DNA of 64,000 bases, taken from assembly GCF_001423585.1 (NCBI RefSeq), contig NZ_LMOP01000001.1, forward strand, positions 434,001 through 498,000, read 5' to 3'. Within the stretch, counting starts at the first letter, position 1. Every line of letters begins with the position of its first letter. This document shows, one piece after another, positions 45,637 to 55,874 of the stretch. The DNA comes from Xanthomonas sp. Leaf148. GTDB lineage: Bacteria; Pseudomonadota; Gammaproteobacteria; Xanthomonadales; Xanthomonadaceae. Made by a program: the position numbers and the translations under genes. The notes beneath the pieces are model-generated. The model was not told the origin of the DNA, did not search any database, and saw only the letters and a list, made by a program, of their open reading frames with translations.

Positions 45637-47586
45637 ATGCCCCTCAGCTTTTCCCGCCTGCTGTCGCTGGTCCTCGCCGCTGTGTTGAGCCTGTCAGTGG
45701 CAGCGCCCGCCGATGCGGCCAAGAAGAAGACCGCCAAGGCACAGACCTCGCAAACGCGCGCGAAGGCGAGCAAAGGCAAGAAGACCGCCAAGCCGGCGGC
45801 CAAGGCCTCCAGGACCGCCAAGGGCAGCAAGGCCGCCAAGGCCAGGCCACGCGCGGTCGCCGCGCCAGTGGTGCTAACCAAGGCCCAGCAGCTCAACCTG
45901 CTCTACGACCAGTACTGGGACGCCTCGCTCAAGCTCAATCCGCTGCAGGCCACCTTCCAGGGCGAGAGCCGCTACAACGACCAGCTGCCCAACTTCCTCT
46001 CGCCAGCGTTCCGCCAGCAATCGCATGATTTCACCGTGCTGTGGCTGGGCAAGGCCGAAGCGCTGGGCCCGGATGGCCTGAGCGGGCAGGACCTGCTCAG
46101 CTACCAGATCTTCGTGCGCGATGCGCGCAGTGCGCTGGCCGCCGAGCAGTTCCCCAGCTGGATGCTGCCGATCAACCAGTTCTACAACATCGCCAGCATT
46201 GCGGTGGTGCTCGGTTCCGGCACCGGCGCGCAGCCGTTCAAGACGGTCAAGGATTACGACAACTGGTCGCGGCGTGCGCTCGGCATTCCCGACCTGTTCG
46301 ACCAGGCCATCACCAACATGCGCGCCGGCATGCAGGCCGGCGTGGTGCAGCCCAAGGTGCTGATGCAGAAAGTGCTGCCGCAACTGGATGCGATCATTGC
46401 GCGCAGCGCCGAAGACAGCCTGTTCTGGGGGCCGATCCGCAACCTGCCGGCCGATATGCCCGAGGCCGACAAGCAGCGCCTCACCGCCGAGTACAAGCGG
46501 ATGATCGAGGTGCGCATCCTGCCGGCGTATCGCGCGCTGCGCGGCTTCATCGCCACCGAATACCTGCCCGCCTGCCGCGACACCGATGGTCTGGCGGCGC
46601 TACCCAACGGCGCGGCGTGGTATGCCTACGACGTGCGTCAGAGCACCACCTCCGACCTGAGCCCGGAGCAGATCCATCAGATCGGGCTTGACGAGGTCGC
46701 GCGCCTGCAGGGCGAGATCGCCGCGCTGGCCAAGCAGGTCAAGTTCCGCGGCAACCTGCCCAAGTTCTACAAGTTCATGCAGACCGACAAGCGCTTCAGC
46801 TTCCGCAGCGATACCGAGCTGCTGGGGTATTACCGTGGCCTGCAGGGACGCGTGCAAGGCGCAGTACCGCGCCTGTTCGCCAGCCAGGACATGCCGCCGC
46901 TGGAAGTGCGCGCGGTGGAACCGCAGCGCGCGCAAGCGGCGGCCAGCGGCTCGTACATGCGTCCCAGCGTCGGTGGCAGCACTGGCGCCACGCCGGGCAT
47001 CTTCTACGTCAATACCTCCGACCTGCCCTCACGCAAGACCTGGGAAGCGGAGAGCCTGTACCTGCACGAGGCGATTCCCGGCCACCATTACCAGCTTGGG
47101 CTGCAGCAGCAGCTGACCGACCTGCCCAAGTTCCGTCGGCTCGGGGGCGAGACCGCCTACATCGAAGGATGGGGCCTGTATGCCGAATCGCTGGGCCGCG
47201 AATTGGGGCTGTATCAGGACCCGTACAACACCTACGGCTATCTGCAGAATGCGCTGTGGCGCTCGATCCGGCTGGTCGCCGATACCGGCCTGCACAGCAA
47301 GGGCTGGACCCGCACCCAGGCCATCGACTACATGCTGGACAACTCGGCGATGAGCCGCATCGACGCCGAAGCCGAAGTCGACCGCTACATGGCCATCCCC
47401 GGTCAGGCGCTGGCCTACAAGGTCGGCGAGATGAAGATCGCGCAGCTCCGCGAGCAGGCGCAGCGCGAGCTGGGGCCGCGCTTTGACATCCGCGCCTTCC
47501 ATACCGAAGTGCTCAAGGACGGCTCGGTGCCGCTGGAGATCCTGCAGGACAAGATCCAGCGCTGGATCGCAGCGCAGAAAGGCTGA
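45637..47586 (+). CDS. Secreted DUF885-family metallopeptidase with Lys/Ala-rich linker
   Basis: A 649-aa protein. Signal peptide MPLSFSRLLSLVLAAVLSLS (cleavage near ADA, about residue 27), then a strongly basic low-complexity segment (about 28-75, KKKTAKAQTSQ and KGKKTAKPAAKASRTAK), then a large alpha-helical gluzincin domain. The zinc motif is HEAIPGHHYQ (an HExxxH-like site), followed by ETAYIEGWGLYAESLG with the third ligand Glu. DUF885 proteins are M3-like/carboxypeptidase-Taq-like peptidases. The basic linker could hold the enzyme to anionic envelope polymers. GGAG precedes the ATG. Confidence 0.82.
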   Translation: MPLSFSRLLSLVLAAVLSLSVAAPADAAKKKTAKAQTSQTRAKASKGKKTAKPAAKASRTAKGSKAAKARPRAVAAPVVLTKAQQLNLLYDQYWDASLKLNPLQATFQGESRYNDQLPNFLSPAFRQQSHDFTVLWLGKAEALGPDGLSGQDLLSYQIFVRDARSALAAEQFPSWMLPINQFYNIASIAVVLGSGTGAQPFKTVKDYDNWSRRALGIPDLFDQAITNMRAGMQAGVVQPKVLMQKVLPQLDAIIARSAEDSLFWGPIRNLPADMPEADKQRLTAEYKRMIEVRILPAYRALRGFIATEYLPACRDTDGLAALPNGAAWYAYDVRQSTTSDLSPEQIHQIGLDEVARLQGEIAALAKQVKFRGNLPKFYKFMQTDKRFSFRSDTELLGYYRGLQGRVQGAVPRLFASQDMPPLEVRAVEPQRAQAAASGSYMRPSVGGSTGATPGIFYVNTSDLPSRKTWEAESLYLHEAIPGHHYQLGLQQQLTDLPKFRRLGGETAYIEGWGLYAESLGRELGLYQDPYNTYGYLQNALWRSIRLVADTGLHSKGWTRTQAIDYMLDNSAMSRIDAEAEVDRYMAIPGQALAYKVGEMKIAQLREQAQRELGPRFDIRAFHTEVLKDGSVPLEILQDKIQRWIAAQKG

Positions 47587-47781
47587 GGGCAACGATTGCG
47601 GCCGATGCAAGGGTTATCGGCCGTCGCGGTCAGGCCGGTGTTAGGCCTGGGTGCGGATCTGCGCTTGGCATGCGTCGCGCAACACCGGCATGACGTGCCG
47701 GTTGCCGGTTGCGGGTGCCGCAGCGGCCACGCTCGCCGCTTTGAGGCGCGTCCTCAAGGCGCGGCAACGACGGTGGTGTCT

Positions 47782-48744
47782 TCAACCCACCGCCCGCGCC
47801 GCGGCCAATGCGGCGATATCGCGCGGCGTGGTGCGGCAACAGCCACCGATTAACCGCGCGCCTGCGGCCAGCCACCGCGTGTGCTGATCCGCCAGACTGC
47901 ACGCGGGCGCATCGCCGGCATGCCAGCGCTTGTCGCCAGCGTCGTAGTGCTCGCCCGAGTTGGGATACACCACCAGCGGCAACGCGGTCAGCGCCGACAG
48001 GCGCTGCAATGCGGCGGTGACCTGATCCAGCGCAATACAGTTGATCCCCACCGCGATCACCTGTGCGCAGGCATCCAGTGCCGGCATCACCTGCGCCAGC
48101 GGCGTGCCATCGCTCAAATGGTCGGCATCGCGCAAGGTGAAAGAGAACCACGCATGCAGCTGCGGAAATTCTTCCAGCAGCAGGCGTAACGCCACGATCT
48201 CGTTCGCCGAGGGCAGCGTCTCGCAGGCCAGTACATCCACACCCGCGGCAGCCAGCGCGGCGATGCGTGGGCGATGGAACTCCATCAGTTGCGCCAACGG
48301 CAATACGTAGTCGCCACGGTATTCCGAGCCATCGGCCAGATACGCCCCATATGGCCCGACTGAGCCAGCCACCCACAACGGCGCAGCGTCCGGCTGCGCC
48401 TGCAGATGATCGGCGCGCGCCTGTGCGGCCAGGGCCACGCTACGGGCGATCAAGGCCTGCGATTGCGCCAGATCCAGCCCGCGCGCCGCAAAGCCCAGCG
48501 GCGTGGCCTGGTAACTGGCAGTGATCGCGCATTGCGCGCCGGCAGCGAAGTAGTCGCGATGCACCTGATAGATCAGCTCCGGTTGCTCCATCAGCACGCG
48601 CGCCGACCACAGCGCATCGTTGAGATCGCAGCCGCGTTGTTCCAGTTCGGTGGCAAGCGCGCCATCCAGCAGCACATAGCCATCGTGCTGGAGCGCCGCA
48701 CTGAACGGCGCAGTTGCGCGCGGCTGGCGGGGAAGAATCTTCAT
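47782..48744 (-). CDS. mmuM: Homocysteine S-methyltransferase
   Basis: A 320-aa zinc methyltransferase using S-methylmethionine (or SAM) to methylate homocysteine to methionine. [15 protein letters not shown] at the N-terminus, [13 protein letters not shown], and zinc ligands Cys236 (in AVGINC) with Cys302/Cys303 (GGCCRTTP). It overlaps the upstream permease gene by 4 nt, the mmuP-mmuM arrangement of E. coli, so S-methylmethionine salvage is the likely pathway; plants make S-methylmethionine, which suits a plant-associated bacterium. Confidence 0.9.
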   Translation of the reverse strand: MKILPRQPRATAPFSAALQHDGYVLLDGALATELEQRGCDLNDALWSARVLMEQPELIYQVHRDYFAAGAQCAITASYQATPLGFAARGLDLAQSQALIARSVALAAQARADHLQAQPDAAPLWVAGSVGPYGAYLADGSEYRGDYVLPLAQLMEFHRPRIAALAAAGVDVLACETLPSANEIVALRLLLEEFPQLHAWFSFTLRDADHLSDGTPLAQVMPALDACAQVIAVGINCIALDQVTAALQRLSALTALPLVVYPNSGEHYDAGDKRWHAGDAPACSLADQHTRWLAAGARLIGGCCRTTPRDIAALAAARAVG

Positions 48745-50138
48745 GTGTGCAGTCTCCTGGCCGCGAGCCATTGGGTCAGTGCATAGGCGCCGTAACACAG
48801 CGCCACAAATGGAATGCCGCACCACAGCGCGATGCGCTGTTGCGGATCGAATGCCAACCCGATGCAGGCCAGCAGACACAGCGCGAATCCAAGGATCGGC
48901 GTCCACGGATACCAGGGCGCGCGATAGGCCAGCGTCTCTGCGGCAATCCCGTCGCGGACCAGCTGCTGACGAAAGCGGTAATGCGATGCGCAGATGCTTA
49001 GCCACACCACCACCACCGCAAAGCCGGACACTGCGGAAATCGCAACGAACACCGTCTCGGCCGCGTACACGCCGGTGAGTAGGGCCAGCAGACCGCCCAG
49101 CATGCTCAGCAGCAAGGCCGGCAACGGAATGCCGCGCCGGGTCAGGCGCGCAAGGCGCGCCGGCAGCGTGCCTTCGTTGGCCAACGACCACAGCATGCGC
49201 GCCGCCGCATACAGGCCGGAATTGGCCGCCGACAGGATCGCGGTCAGGATCACCGCATTCAAGATGTCCGCCGCGTACGGAATGCCCAGCAACTCGAACG
49301 CGCGCACGAACGGGCTGGTCTCGACGGCCGCCTGGCTGGCGGGCAGCAAGGCAGCGAGCACAAACACGGTACCCACGAACAGCACCACCAGCCGCACCAG
49401 CGTCGTGCGGATCGCCAGCGGAATGGCGCGTGCCGGCTGCGCGGTTTCGCCCGCGGCCACGCCGATCAATTCGGTGCCGGAAAACGCGAAGTTCACGGCC
49501 ACCATCGTCATCAGAATCGGCAACGTGCCGTGCGCAAACCAGCCATCGGCACGCAGATGGCGCAACCCGGGCGCAGGCGCACCATCGGCCAACGGCAGCA
49601 GGCCGATCACCGCCGCGCCGCCCAGCACGATGAACACCAAAATCGTGATCACCTTGATCAACGAAAACCAGAATTCGCCCTCGGCAAACCAACGCGCCGA
49701 CACCGTGTTCAAGCCGAAGATCAGCGCGCAGAACAACAGGCACCATGGCCATGCCGGGCTATGCGGAAACCAGTACTGCATGCAGAACGCAGCGGCGGTC
49801 AGGCTCGACCCCAGCGCCACCGTCCAGGTCAGCCAATATAGCCACGCCACCACATACCCGGTGGCCGGCCCCAGATAGCGCGCCGCATACACATGAAACG
49901 CCCCGGTCTGCGGCATCGCCACCGCCAGTTCGCCCAGGCATTGCATCACCAGATACACCACCAGCGCACCGATCAGATACGCGATCACCGTGCCCAACGC
50001 ACCGGTGCTGGCGATGATGTAGCCGGTGTTGAAGAACAGCCCGGTGCCGATTACCCCGCCCAGCGACAACATCACCAGATGGCGCACCTGCATGCTGCGC
50101 TGGAACTGCGGTGCGGCGCTGGAAGAAGGGTCTGGCAT
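48741..50138 (-). CDS. mmuP: Amino-acid permease, probably S-methylmethionine transporter
   Basis: A 465-aa APC-superfamily transporter with twelve predicted transmembrane segments. [26 protein letters not shown] is the conserved first helix with the substrate-binding GxIGTG motif, and [20 protein letters not shown] is the classic segment after helix 6. Coupling to mmuM indicates S-methylmethionine uptake. The ATG at 50138 ([16 protein letters not shown]) is chosen; an in-frame reading to 50279 overlaps the divergent gene's leader and lacks support. Confidence 0.88.
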   Translation of the reverse strand: MPDPSSSAAPQFQRSMQVRHLVMLSLGGVIGTGLFFNTGYIIASTGALGTVIAYLIGALVVYLVMQCLGELAVAMPQTGAFHVYAARYLGPATGYVVAWLYWLTWTVALGSSLTAAAFCMQYWFPHSPAWPWCLLFCALIFGLNTVSARWFAEGEFWFSLIKVITILVFIVLGGAAVIGLLPLADGAPAPGLRHLRADGWFAHGTLPILMTMVAVNFAFSGTELIGVAAGETAQPARAIPLAIRTTLVRLVVLFVGTVFVLAALLPASQAAVETSPFVRAFELLGIPYAADILNAVILTAILSAANSGLYAAARMLWSLANEGTLPARLARLTRRGIPLPALLLSMLGGLLALLTGVYAAETVFVAISAVSGFAVVVVWLSICASHYRFRQQLVRDGIAAETLAYRAPWYPWTPILGFALCLLACIGLAFDPQQRIALWCGIPFVALCYGAYALTQWLAARRLHT

Positions 50139-50277
50139 GCGTCGGTCTGATGGGCGGCGCACCATCCTGCCACGCGCATGCAGGCGAGCACAGCCATGCG
50201 GTGGCGAGCTGTGACGCTGTACAAGCACTTCAGGCAGACGCGGGTATGCTCGCGTGCCGATCCTGCGGAGCACCGTC

Positions 50278-50445
50278 ATGTCTGAGACACGTTACCCGCG
50301 CCTGCCTGCAGCGTTGCCGCCCCGCGCACGCTGCTTGCTGCCTGCGCATGCGCCACACCGCCGCGCGCTGGATCTGCGCGAGGCGGTGATGGCGGTTGAT
50401 CGCGGCCAGCAACACGATCTGTCGGTACAGCGGAGCGCAGCATGA
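50278..50445 (+). CDS. Small basic ORF coupled to the YaeR gene (55 aa)
   Basis: A 55-aa reading frame from ATG 50278 whose TGA overlaps the ATG of the next gene (ATGA at 50442). It is rich in Arg, Pro and Ala, with a helical end [13 protein letters not shown]. It has no recognised family. The exact stop/start overlap and position between divergent promoters suggest a real coupled leader gene, but high GC makes chance ORFs common. Confidence 0.4.
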   Translation: MSETRYPRLPAALPPRARCLLPAHAPHRRALDLREAVMAVDRGQQHDLSVQRSAA

Positions 50446-50831
50446 GGCTGGCCGGCATCCATCATGTGGCAATCATCGCGGGCGACTACCCGCGTTCGAA
50501 ACAGTTTTATTGCCAGATCCTGGGCTTGCGCGTGCTGGCCGAGCATTACCGCCAGGCACGCGATTCCTGGAAGCTGGATCTGGCGCTGCCCGACGGCGGT
50601 CAGATCGAACTGTTCTCGTTCCCCAACGCACCGCTGCGCCCCAGCCGCCCGGAAGCACGCGGGCTGCGTCACCTGGCCTTTCGCGTAGAAGACCTGGATA
50701 GCGCGGTGGCGCATCTCAACGCCCATGGCGTCATCACCGAAAACATCCGCATCGACGAATACACCGGCCGGCGTTTCACCTTCTTCGCCGATCCGGACGA
50801 TCTGCCGCTGGAGCTGTACGAGATCGGCTGA
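50442..50831 (+). CDS. VOC/glyoxalase-family protein YaeR (GloA2-like)
   Basis: A 129-aa vicinal-oxygen-chelate protein closely resembling E. coli YaeR: GIHHVAIIAGDYPRSKQFYC, ARDSWKLDLALPDGGQIELF, FPNAPLRPSRPEARGLRHLAF and FFADPDDLPLELYEI. Candidate metal ligands are His8 (in IHHV), His in GLRHLAF and the C-terminal Glu in LELYE. The substrate is not established; it could be a lactoylglutathione lyase-like detoxification enzyme. Confidence 0.85.
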   Translation: MRLAGIHHVAIIAGDYPRSKQFYCQILGLRVLAEHYRQARDSWKLDLALPDGGQIELFSFPNAPLRPSRPEARGLRHLAFRVEDLDSAVAHLNAHGVITENIRIDEYTGRRFTFFADPDDLPLELYEIG

Positions 50832-50982
50832 GAAACCACCACGCCGGGCATCGGCTCGACGGGCACCGGTTCGACATCCACTCGGCGGCGCTTCGCTAAT
50901 CGATCCTCCACATGACTTCCGGCCGATGCGGCGCCGCAGCAACGCAATGAAGATCTAAGCATCCCGGGACACAGGAACGTCC

Positions 50983-51876
50983 ATGCTGCAGATTCGTGCG
51001 TTGTCCAAGACCTACGCCAACGGCGTGCATGCGTTGCAAGGCGTCACGCTGGATATTCCTCGCGGCATGTTCGGATTGCTTGGCCCCAACGGGGCCGGCA
51101 AGTCGTCCTTGATGCGCACGCTAGCCACGTTGCAGGAACCCGATGCCGGCAGCGTCAGCCTCGGCTGCGCCGACGGCAGCAGCATCGACGTGCTCAGGGA
51201 CAAGGACGCGTTGCGCCGCCGGCTGGGCTATCTGCCGCAGGATTTCGGCGTGTATCCGAAGGTCAGTGCGCTGGACATGCTCGATCACTTTGCGGTGCTC
51301 AAAGGGCTGACCAACCGTGCACAGCGCAAGGAGGTGGTCGAACGTTTGCTGCAACAGGTCAATCTGTGGGACGCGCGCAAGCGCAAGCTCGGCACCTACT
51401 CCGGCGGCATGCGCCAGCGCTTCGGTATCGCGCAGGCGCTGCTGGGCAACCCGCAACTGGTGATCGTCGACGAGCCCACGGCCGGGCTGGACCCGGAAGA
51501 GCGCAATCGTTTTTTGAATCTGCTGGCCGAAATCGGTGAGAACGTGGTGGTGATCCTGTCCACCCACATCGTCGAAGACGTCACCGACCTGTGCCCGACG
51601 ATGGCCATCATGAACAAGGGACAGGTGTTGCTGACCGGGAAGCCGGCCGATGCGATAGACATGCTCAACCAGCAGGTCTGGCGCAAACAGGTCAGCAAGA
51701 ACGCCTTGCCCGATTACGAAGCGCGCTTCACCGTACTGTCCACGCGCCTGATTGCCGGCCATCCGGTGATCCATGTGTTCAGCGCCGACTGCCCGGAACC
51801 GGGCTTCGAGCAGGTCGCACCCGATCTTGAGGATGTCTATTTCCAGCGCCTGCGCAAGCAAGCGCTGGCTGCCTGA
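50983..51876 (+). CDS. ABC transporter ATP-binding protein
   Basis: A 297-aa ATPase with Walker A GPNGAGKSS (about residues 35-43), Q-loop YLPQDFGVYP, signature YSGGMRQRFGIAQAL, Walker B LVIVDEPTAGLDPEE and switch His in STHIVED. An extra C-terminal region of about 70 residues follows. It pairs with the permease-peptidase fusion 12 nt downstream, with which it should form one transporter. The substrate is unknown. Confidence 0.92.
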   Translation: MLQIRALSKTYANGVHALQGVTLDIPRGMFGLLGPNGAGKSSLMRTLATLQEPDAGSVSLGCADGSSIDVLRDKDALRRRLGYLPQDFGVYPKVSALDMLDHFAVLKGLTNRAQRKEVVERLLQQVNLWDARKRKLGTYSGGMRQRFGIAQALLGNPQLVIVDEPTAGLDPEERNRFLNLLAEIGENVVVILSTHIVEDVTDLCPTMAIMNKGQVLLTGKPADAIDMLNQQVWRKQVSKNALPDYEARFTVLSTRLIAGHPVIHVFSADCPEPGFEQVAPDLEDVYFQRLRKQALAA

Positions 51877-51888
51877 CGGAGCGCCGCG

Positions 51889-54800
51889 ATGATCCTGGCG
51901 TTCCTGCGCTTCGAGCTGCGCGAACAACTGCGCTCGCCCTTTTTGTGGTTGCTGGCCGCGTTATACGCATTGCTGGCCTTCGCCGCACTCTCCAGCGATG
52001 CCGTGCAGATTGGTGGTGGCATCGGCAATGTGCTGCGCAACGCGCCGACCGTCATTGCCAGCGTACTGGCGATCTTCAGTCTGCTCGGTCTGCTGGTGGC
52101 TGCCTTGTTCGTCAGCAACGCGTTGCTGCGCGATTTTGAGATGGGCACTGCGGAGCTGGTGTTTTCCACACCGGTGCGCCGCCGCGATTACCTGGTCGGC
52201 CGTATCGGTGCGGCACTGATCGCCGGCACGGTGATGTATCTGGTGATCGCGCTGGGCATGTTCGTGGCGCAGTTCATGCCGTGGATTGACCAGGCGCGGC
52301 TGGGGCCAGTCGCGCTGTTGCCATACCTGTGGTCGCTGCTGGTGCTGATACTGCCCAACCTGCTATTCACCACCGCGTTGCTGTCGGTGCTGGCGGTGAC
52401 CACGCGCAGCATCCTGTGGGTCTACATCGGCGTCATCGTGTTTTTCGTGTTGTATGGCGTGAGCCGTGCGCTGCTGGCCGATTTGGACAACGTCTGGATC
52501 GCGACCCTGGCCGACCCCCTCGGCATCCGCGCACTGTCGCAGACATTGCGCTATTGGTCGGCCGAACAACGCAACTTGCAGCTTCCTCCGTTGACCGGTT
52601 ACCTGCTCGCCAATCGCGCCCTATGGCTGGGTATGAGCGGGCTGTTGTTCACTGCGACCTTCGCACTGTTCCGCACCGAACGCAGCGGCACGCGTCGTCG
52701 ACGCGGCGCGGCGCCTGCTGCATCCACCAGCGCACAGGCAGCCAGCGTGCGCGTCACCACCACCCGCCTCGCCGTGACACCCGCCTTCGCGGCTAGCACC
52801 GCTTTTCAACAACTGCTGCGCCAGATCCGTTTCGATACGCTCGGCGTGCTGCGCAGCGCGCCGTTCGTGGTGCTGCTGATCCTGGGCCTGGCCAACTTCA
52901 TCCCGACCGCACTGTTCAATGCGCGCATGTACGGTACCGCCGTGCTGCCGGTCACCTCGTTGATGCTGCAAGCACTGCAGAACAGCTACAGCTTTCTGCT
53001 GATCATCGTGGTGCTGTTCTATGCCGGCGAACTGGTGTGGAAAGAACGCAGCAACCGCATCGACGGCATCACCGATGCCATGCCGGTGCCGGACTGGGTT
53101 CCCCTGCTTGGCAAGTTTGTGGCCTTGCTGGCAGTGATCGCCAGCTTCCAGCTCGCCGGCGCGTTGACCTCGATCGCGCTGCAACTTGGCCGCGGCTACA
53201 CCACGATCGAGCCGCTGCTGTATCTCAAGACCCTGGCGCTTGGCTCGGTGCTGTATGTGCTGATGGGCGGCATGGCCCTGGTGCTGCAGGTACTGAGCAA
53301 CAACAAGTTCGTCGGCTACGCATTGCTGATGCTGGTATTGATCGGGCAATCGGCGTTGTCGCTGCTCGATTACACACAGAATCTGTACAACTTCGGAGGC
53401 TGGCCCAACGCTCCGTATTCGGACATGAATGGCTTCGGCCATTTCCTGCCCGGGCAGTTGTGGTTTCAAGGCTATTGGGGCGTGTTCCTGCTGGCCTTGT
53501 TGCTTCTGTCTTCGGCGTTGTGGCCGCGCGGCGTCGGCCATGGACTGCGTCAGCGGATGCGCCTGGCATTGCAGCGCTTGCGCGGCGCGACCGGCGTGGC
53601 ATTGGCGGTCAGCCTGCTTGGCTTTGCAGCGATCGGCGGCTGGCTGTACTGGAACACCAACGTCTACAACAGTTTCCTGTCGCCGGAGCAGCAGCTAGAC
53701 CTGCAAGCGCGCTACGAGCGTGACTACAGCAAGTACAGGGACCTGCCGCAGCCGCGCATCGTTGCCGTGGATAACCATGTCGACCTGCATCCGGAAACGC
53801 AATCGGTGGTGATCGATGCCACCTGGACCGTGCGCAATTCCCATCGCGCGCCGATCAGCGAAGTGCATATCGGCATGCAGGGACGCACTGGCGACCGCAG
53901 CCTGGTCAACGTGGATCTGGGCGGGCAGACGCTGATCACCCACGATCGTGCGGCCGGCTACCGCATCTACCGGTTGCAACGCCCGCTGCAACCAGGCCAA
54001 GAGCGCGTGTTCCGCTTCCGCGTGGACCAGCACCCGCATGGCATTACCGCCGGGCAGGCACAGACCGATCTGGTCGCCAACGGCAGCTTCTTCAATAGTC
54101 AGGTATTGCCCTGGTTCGGCTACAACAGCCAAACCGAGATCACCGACCGCAATGATCGCCGCAAGCGTGGTCTGGGTGAGCCCACGCGCATGCCTAAATT
54201 GGAAGACCAGGCCGCACGCGCCAACACCTACGTCAGCAACGATGCCGACTGGCTCAGCTTCGCCAGCACCATCTGCACCGCACCGGACCAGATTGCGCTG
54301 GCGCCGGGCTATCTGCAGAGGGAGTTCCAGCAGGCTGGCAGGCGCTGCTTCCGCTATGTAATGGATCGCCCGATGCTGAACTTCTATGCCTACCTGTCGG
54401 CGCGCTGGCAGGTGCGCAAGGCCTACTACAAAAAGATTCCGATCGAGATCTATTACGACCCCAAGCACCCGTACAACGTGCAACGCATGATCGAGAGCGT
54501 GCAGAAATCGCTGGCCTATGACGAGGCCAATTTCACCCCGTACCAGCATCACCAGGTGCGCATCATCGAGTTTCCGGGCTATGCGGGGTTTGCGCAGTCG
54601 TTCGCCAATACCATTCCTTATTCCGAATCGGTCGGTTTCATCGCCGACCTGCGCGACAAGGACGACATCGACTACGTGTTCTACGTCACCGCGCATGAAG
54701 TGGCGCACCAGTGGTGGGCGCATCAGGTGATCGGTGCGAATGTGCAGGGCGCCACGATGCTGTCCGAATCGCTGGCGCAGTACTCGGCGCTGATGGTGAT

Positions 54801-55479
54801 GGAGCGCGAGTACGGGCGTGCGCACATGCGCCGCTTCCTCAAGTACGAACTGGACCGCTATCTGGAGGGCCGCGGCGGCGAGATCGTCGAGGAACTTCCG
54901 TTGTACCGGGTGGAGAACCAGCAATACATCCACTACCGCAAGGGGTCGCTGGCGTTCTACCGCCTGCGCGAAGAACTCGGCGAGCAGGCGCTCAATCGCG
55001 CGTTGCAGCGTTTCCTGCAGGCCAAGGCATTTCAGCAACCGCCTTACACCACCTCGGCCGAGCTGCTGCAGGCGATTCGTGCCGAGGCCCGCCCGGACCA
55101 GCAGGGAATGATCACCGACTTGTTCGAAAAGATCACCTTCTACGACAACCGTGTGGTTAGCGCACAGGCCCGCAAGCGCCCGGATGGACGCTTCGATGTG
55201 ACCGTGCAGGCGCAGGCGACCAAGTTGCAGGCCGATGGCCGCGGCAAGGAGCATGCGGTGCCGATGGACGACTGGATCGAAGTCGGGATCTACGGTCTGC
55301 CCGCGGGCAAGAACGCGCAGGCGCCGGTACTGGCGCTGCAGCGGCAGCACGTCACCAGCGCCACGCCCAGCTTCACCCTGACCGTCGACGCCCTGCCCAT
55401 CGAAGCCGGCTTCGATCCCGACAACAAGCTGATCGACCGGGTGCCGGACGACAATCGCAAGCGGGTGTCGCTGCAATAG
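51889..55479 (+). CDS. ABC-2-type permease fused to an M1-family aminopeptidase
   Basis: A 1196-aa inner-membrane protein. The N-terminal half (about 1-590) has roughly twelve hydrophobic segments in two ABC-2-type permease modules, separated by a soluble Ala/Arg-rich loop near 265-305. The C-terminal half (about 600-1196) is a periplasmic M1 gluzincin domain with HEVAH at 936-940 and the third zinc ligand in MLSESLAQYSALMVME (Glu960). The residue that usually lies 18 positions after the second His is 19 away here. The co-encoded ATPase is immediately upstream. Transport and peptide cleavage may be coupled, for example maturing an exported peptide, but the substrate is unknown. Confidence 0.88.
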   Translation: MILAFLRFELREQLRSPFLWLLAALYALLAFAALSSDAVQIGGGIGNVLRNAPTVIASVLAIFSLLGLLVAALFVSNALLRDFEMGTAELVFSTPVRRRDYLVGRIGAALIAGTVMYLVIALGMFVAQFMPWIDQARLGPVALLPYLWSLLVLILPNLLFTTALLSVLAVTTRSILWVYIGVIVFFVLYGVSRALLADLDNVWIATLADPLGIRALSQTLRYWSAEQRNLQLPPLTGYLLANRALWLGMSGLLFTATFALFRTERSGTRRRRGAAPAASTSAQAASVRVTTTRLAVTPAFAASTAFQQLLRQIRFDTLGVLRSAPFVVLLILGLANFIPTALFNARMYGTAVLPVTSLMLQALQNSYSFLLIIVVLFYAGELVWKERSNRIDGITDAMPVPDWVPLLGKFVALLAVIASFQLAGALTSIALQLGRGYTTIEPLLYLKTLALGSVLYVLMGGMALVLQVLSNNKFVGYALLMLVLIGQSALSLLDYTQNLYNFGGWPNAPYSDMNGFGHFLPGQLWFQGYWGVFLLALLLLSSALWPRGVGHGLRQRMRLALQRLRGATGVALAVSLLGFAAIGGWLYWNTNVYNSFLSPEQQLDLQARYERDYSKYRDLPQPRIVAVDNHVDLHPETQSVVIDATWTVRNSHRAPISEVHIGMQGRTGDRSLVNVDLGGQTLITHDRAAGYRIYRLQRPLQPGQERVFRFRVDQHPHGITAGQAQTDLVANGSFFNSQVLPWFGYNSQTEITDRNDRRKRGLGEPTRMPKLEDQAARANTYVSNDADWLSFASTICTAPDQIALAPGYLQREFQQAGRRCFRYVMDRPMLNFYAYLSARWQVRKAYYKKIPIEIYYDPKHPYNVQRMIESVQKSLAYDEANFTPYQHHQVRIIEFPGYAGFAQSFANTIPYSESVGFIADLRDKDDIDYVFYVTAHEVAHQWWAHQVIGANVQGATMLSESLAQYSALMVMEREYGRAHMRRFLKYELDRYLEGRGGEIVEELPLYRVENQQYIHYRKGSLAFYRLREELGEQALNRALQRFLQAKAFQQPPYTTSAELLQAIRAEARPDQQGMITDLFEKITFYDNRVVSAQARKRPDGRFDVTVQAQATKLQADGRGKEHAVPMDDWIEVGIYGLPAGKNAQAPVLALQRQHVTSATPSFTLTVDALPIEAGFDPDNKLIDRVPDDNRKRVSLQ

Positions 55480-55874
55480 CGGCAATCGCGGTCACTGGCC
55501 GATGCTCGCTGCTCGGCCAGGACCGGCGACGAGTACAGCCAACGACTGCAAGCGAGCCGAATGATTCCGCGACGGCCGACCTGACGACGCGCCCTGCGCG
55601 CATCGTCGACTCAGCCACATCGAACGGACTGCGTTCGCCCGTGCTCCCGGATCTCGGACAACGCGCATCGCACGACGGGATTTGCCGACTCGGCGCCGGC
55701 GCGCAAGCGGTCAGCCTGCGTAGCCGGCGTTCTCAGTGGAGCGGCGCGGCGACGGCACCGCAGCCGCGCGGCATGAACGCATCCCGCAGTGCGGCTTTCC
55801 GCCACCATACCCCACGGTATACATTCGCCATCAGGCCGCCGACGGCGGCCACAGCAATCCCTGGGAGGGGAATC
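55480..55874. other. Gene-free gap upstream of the DUF2147 gene
   Basis: 395 bp, GC-rich. No frame has a convincing start or family match; the in-frame reading upstream of 55875 shows no conserved sequence. A -10-like TATACA (55818-55823) may drive the downstream gene. No repeat of the families seen elsewhere was found. Confidence 0.5.

Noticed and set aside
50139-50277. A SAM or methionine riboswitch upstream of mmuP
   Set aside because: No riboswitch core helices or conserved motifs could be recognised by eye in the short gap.
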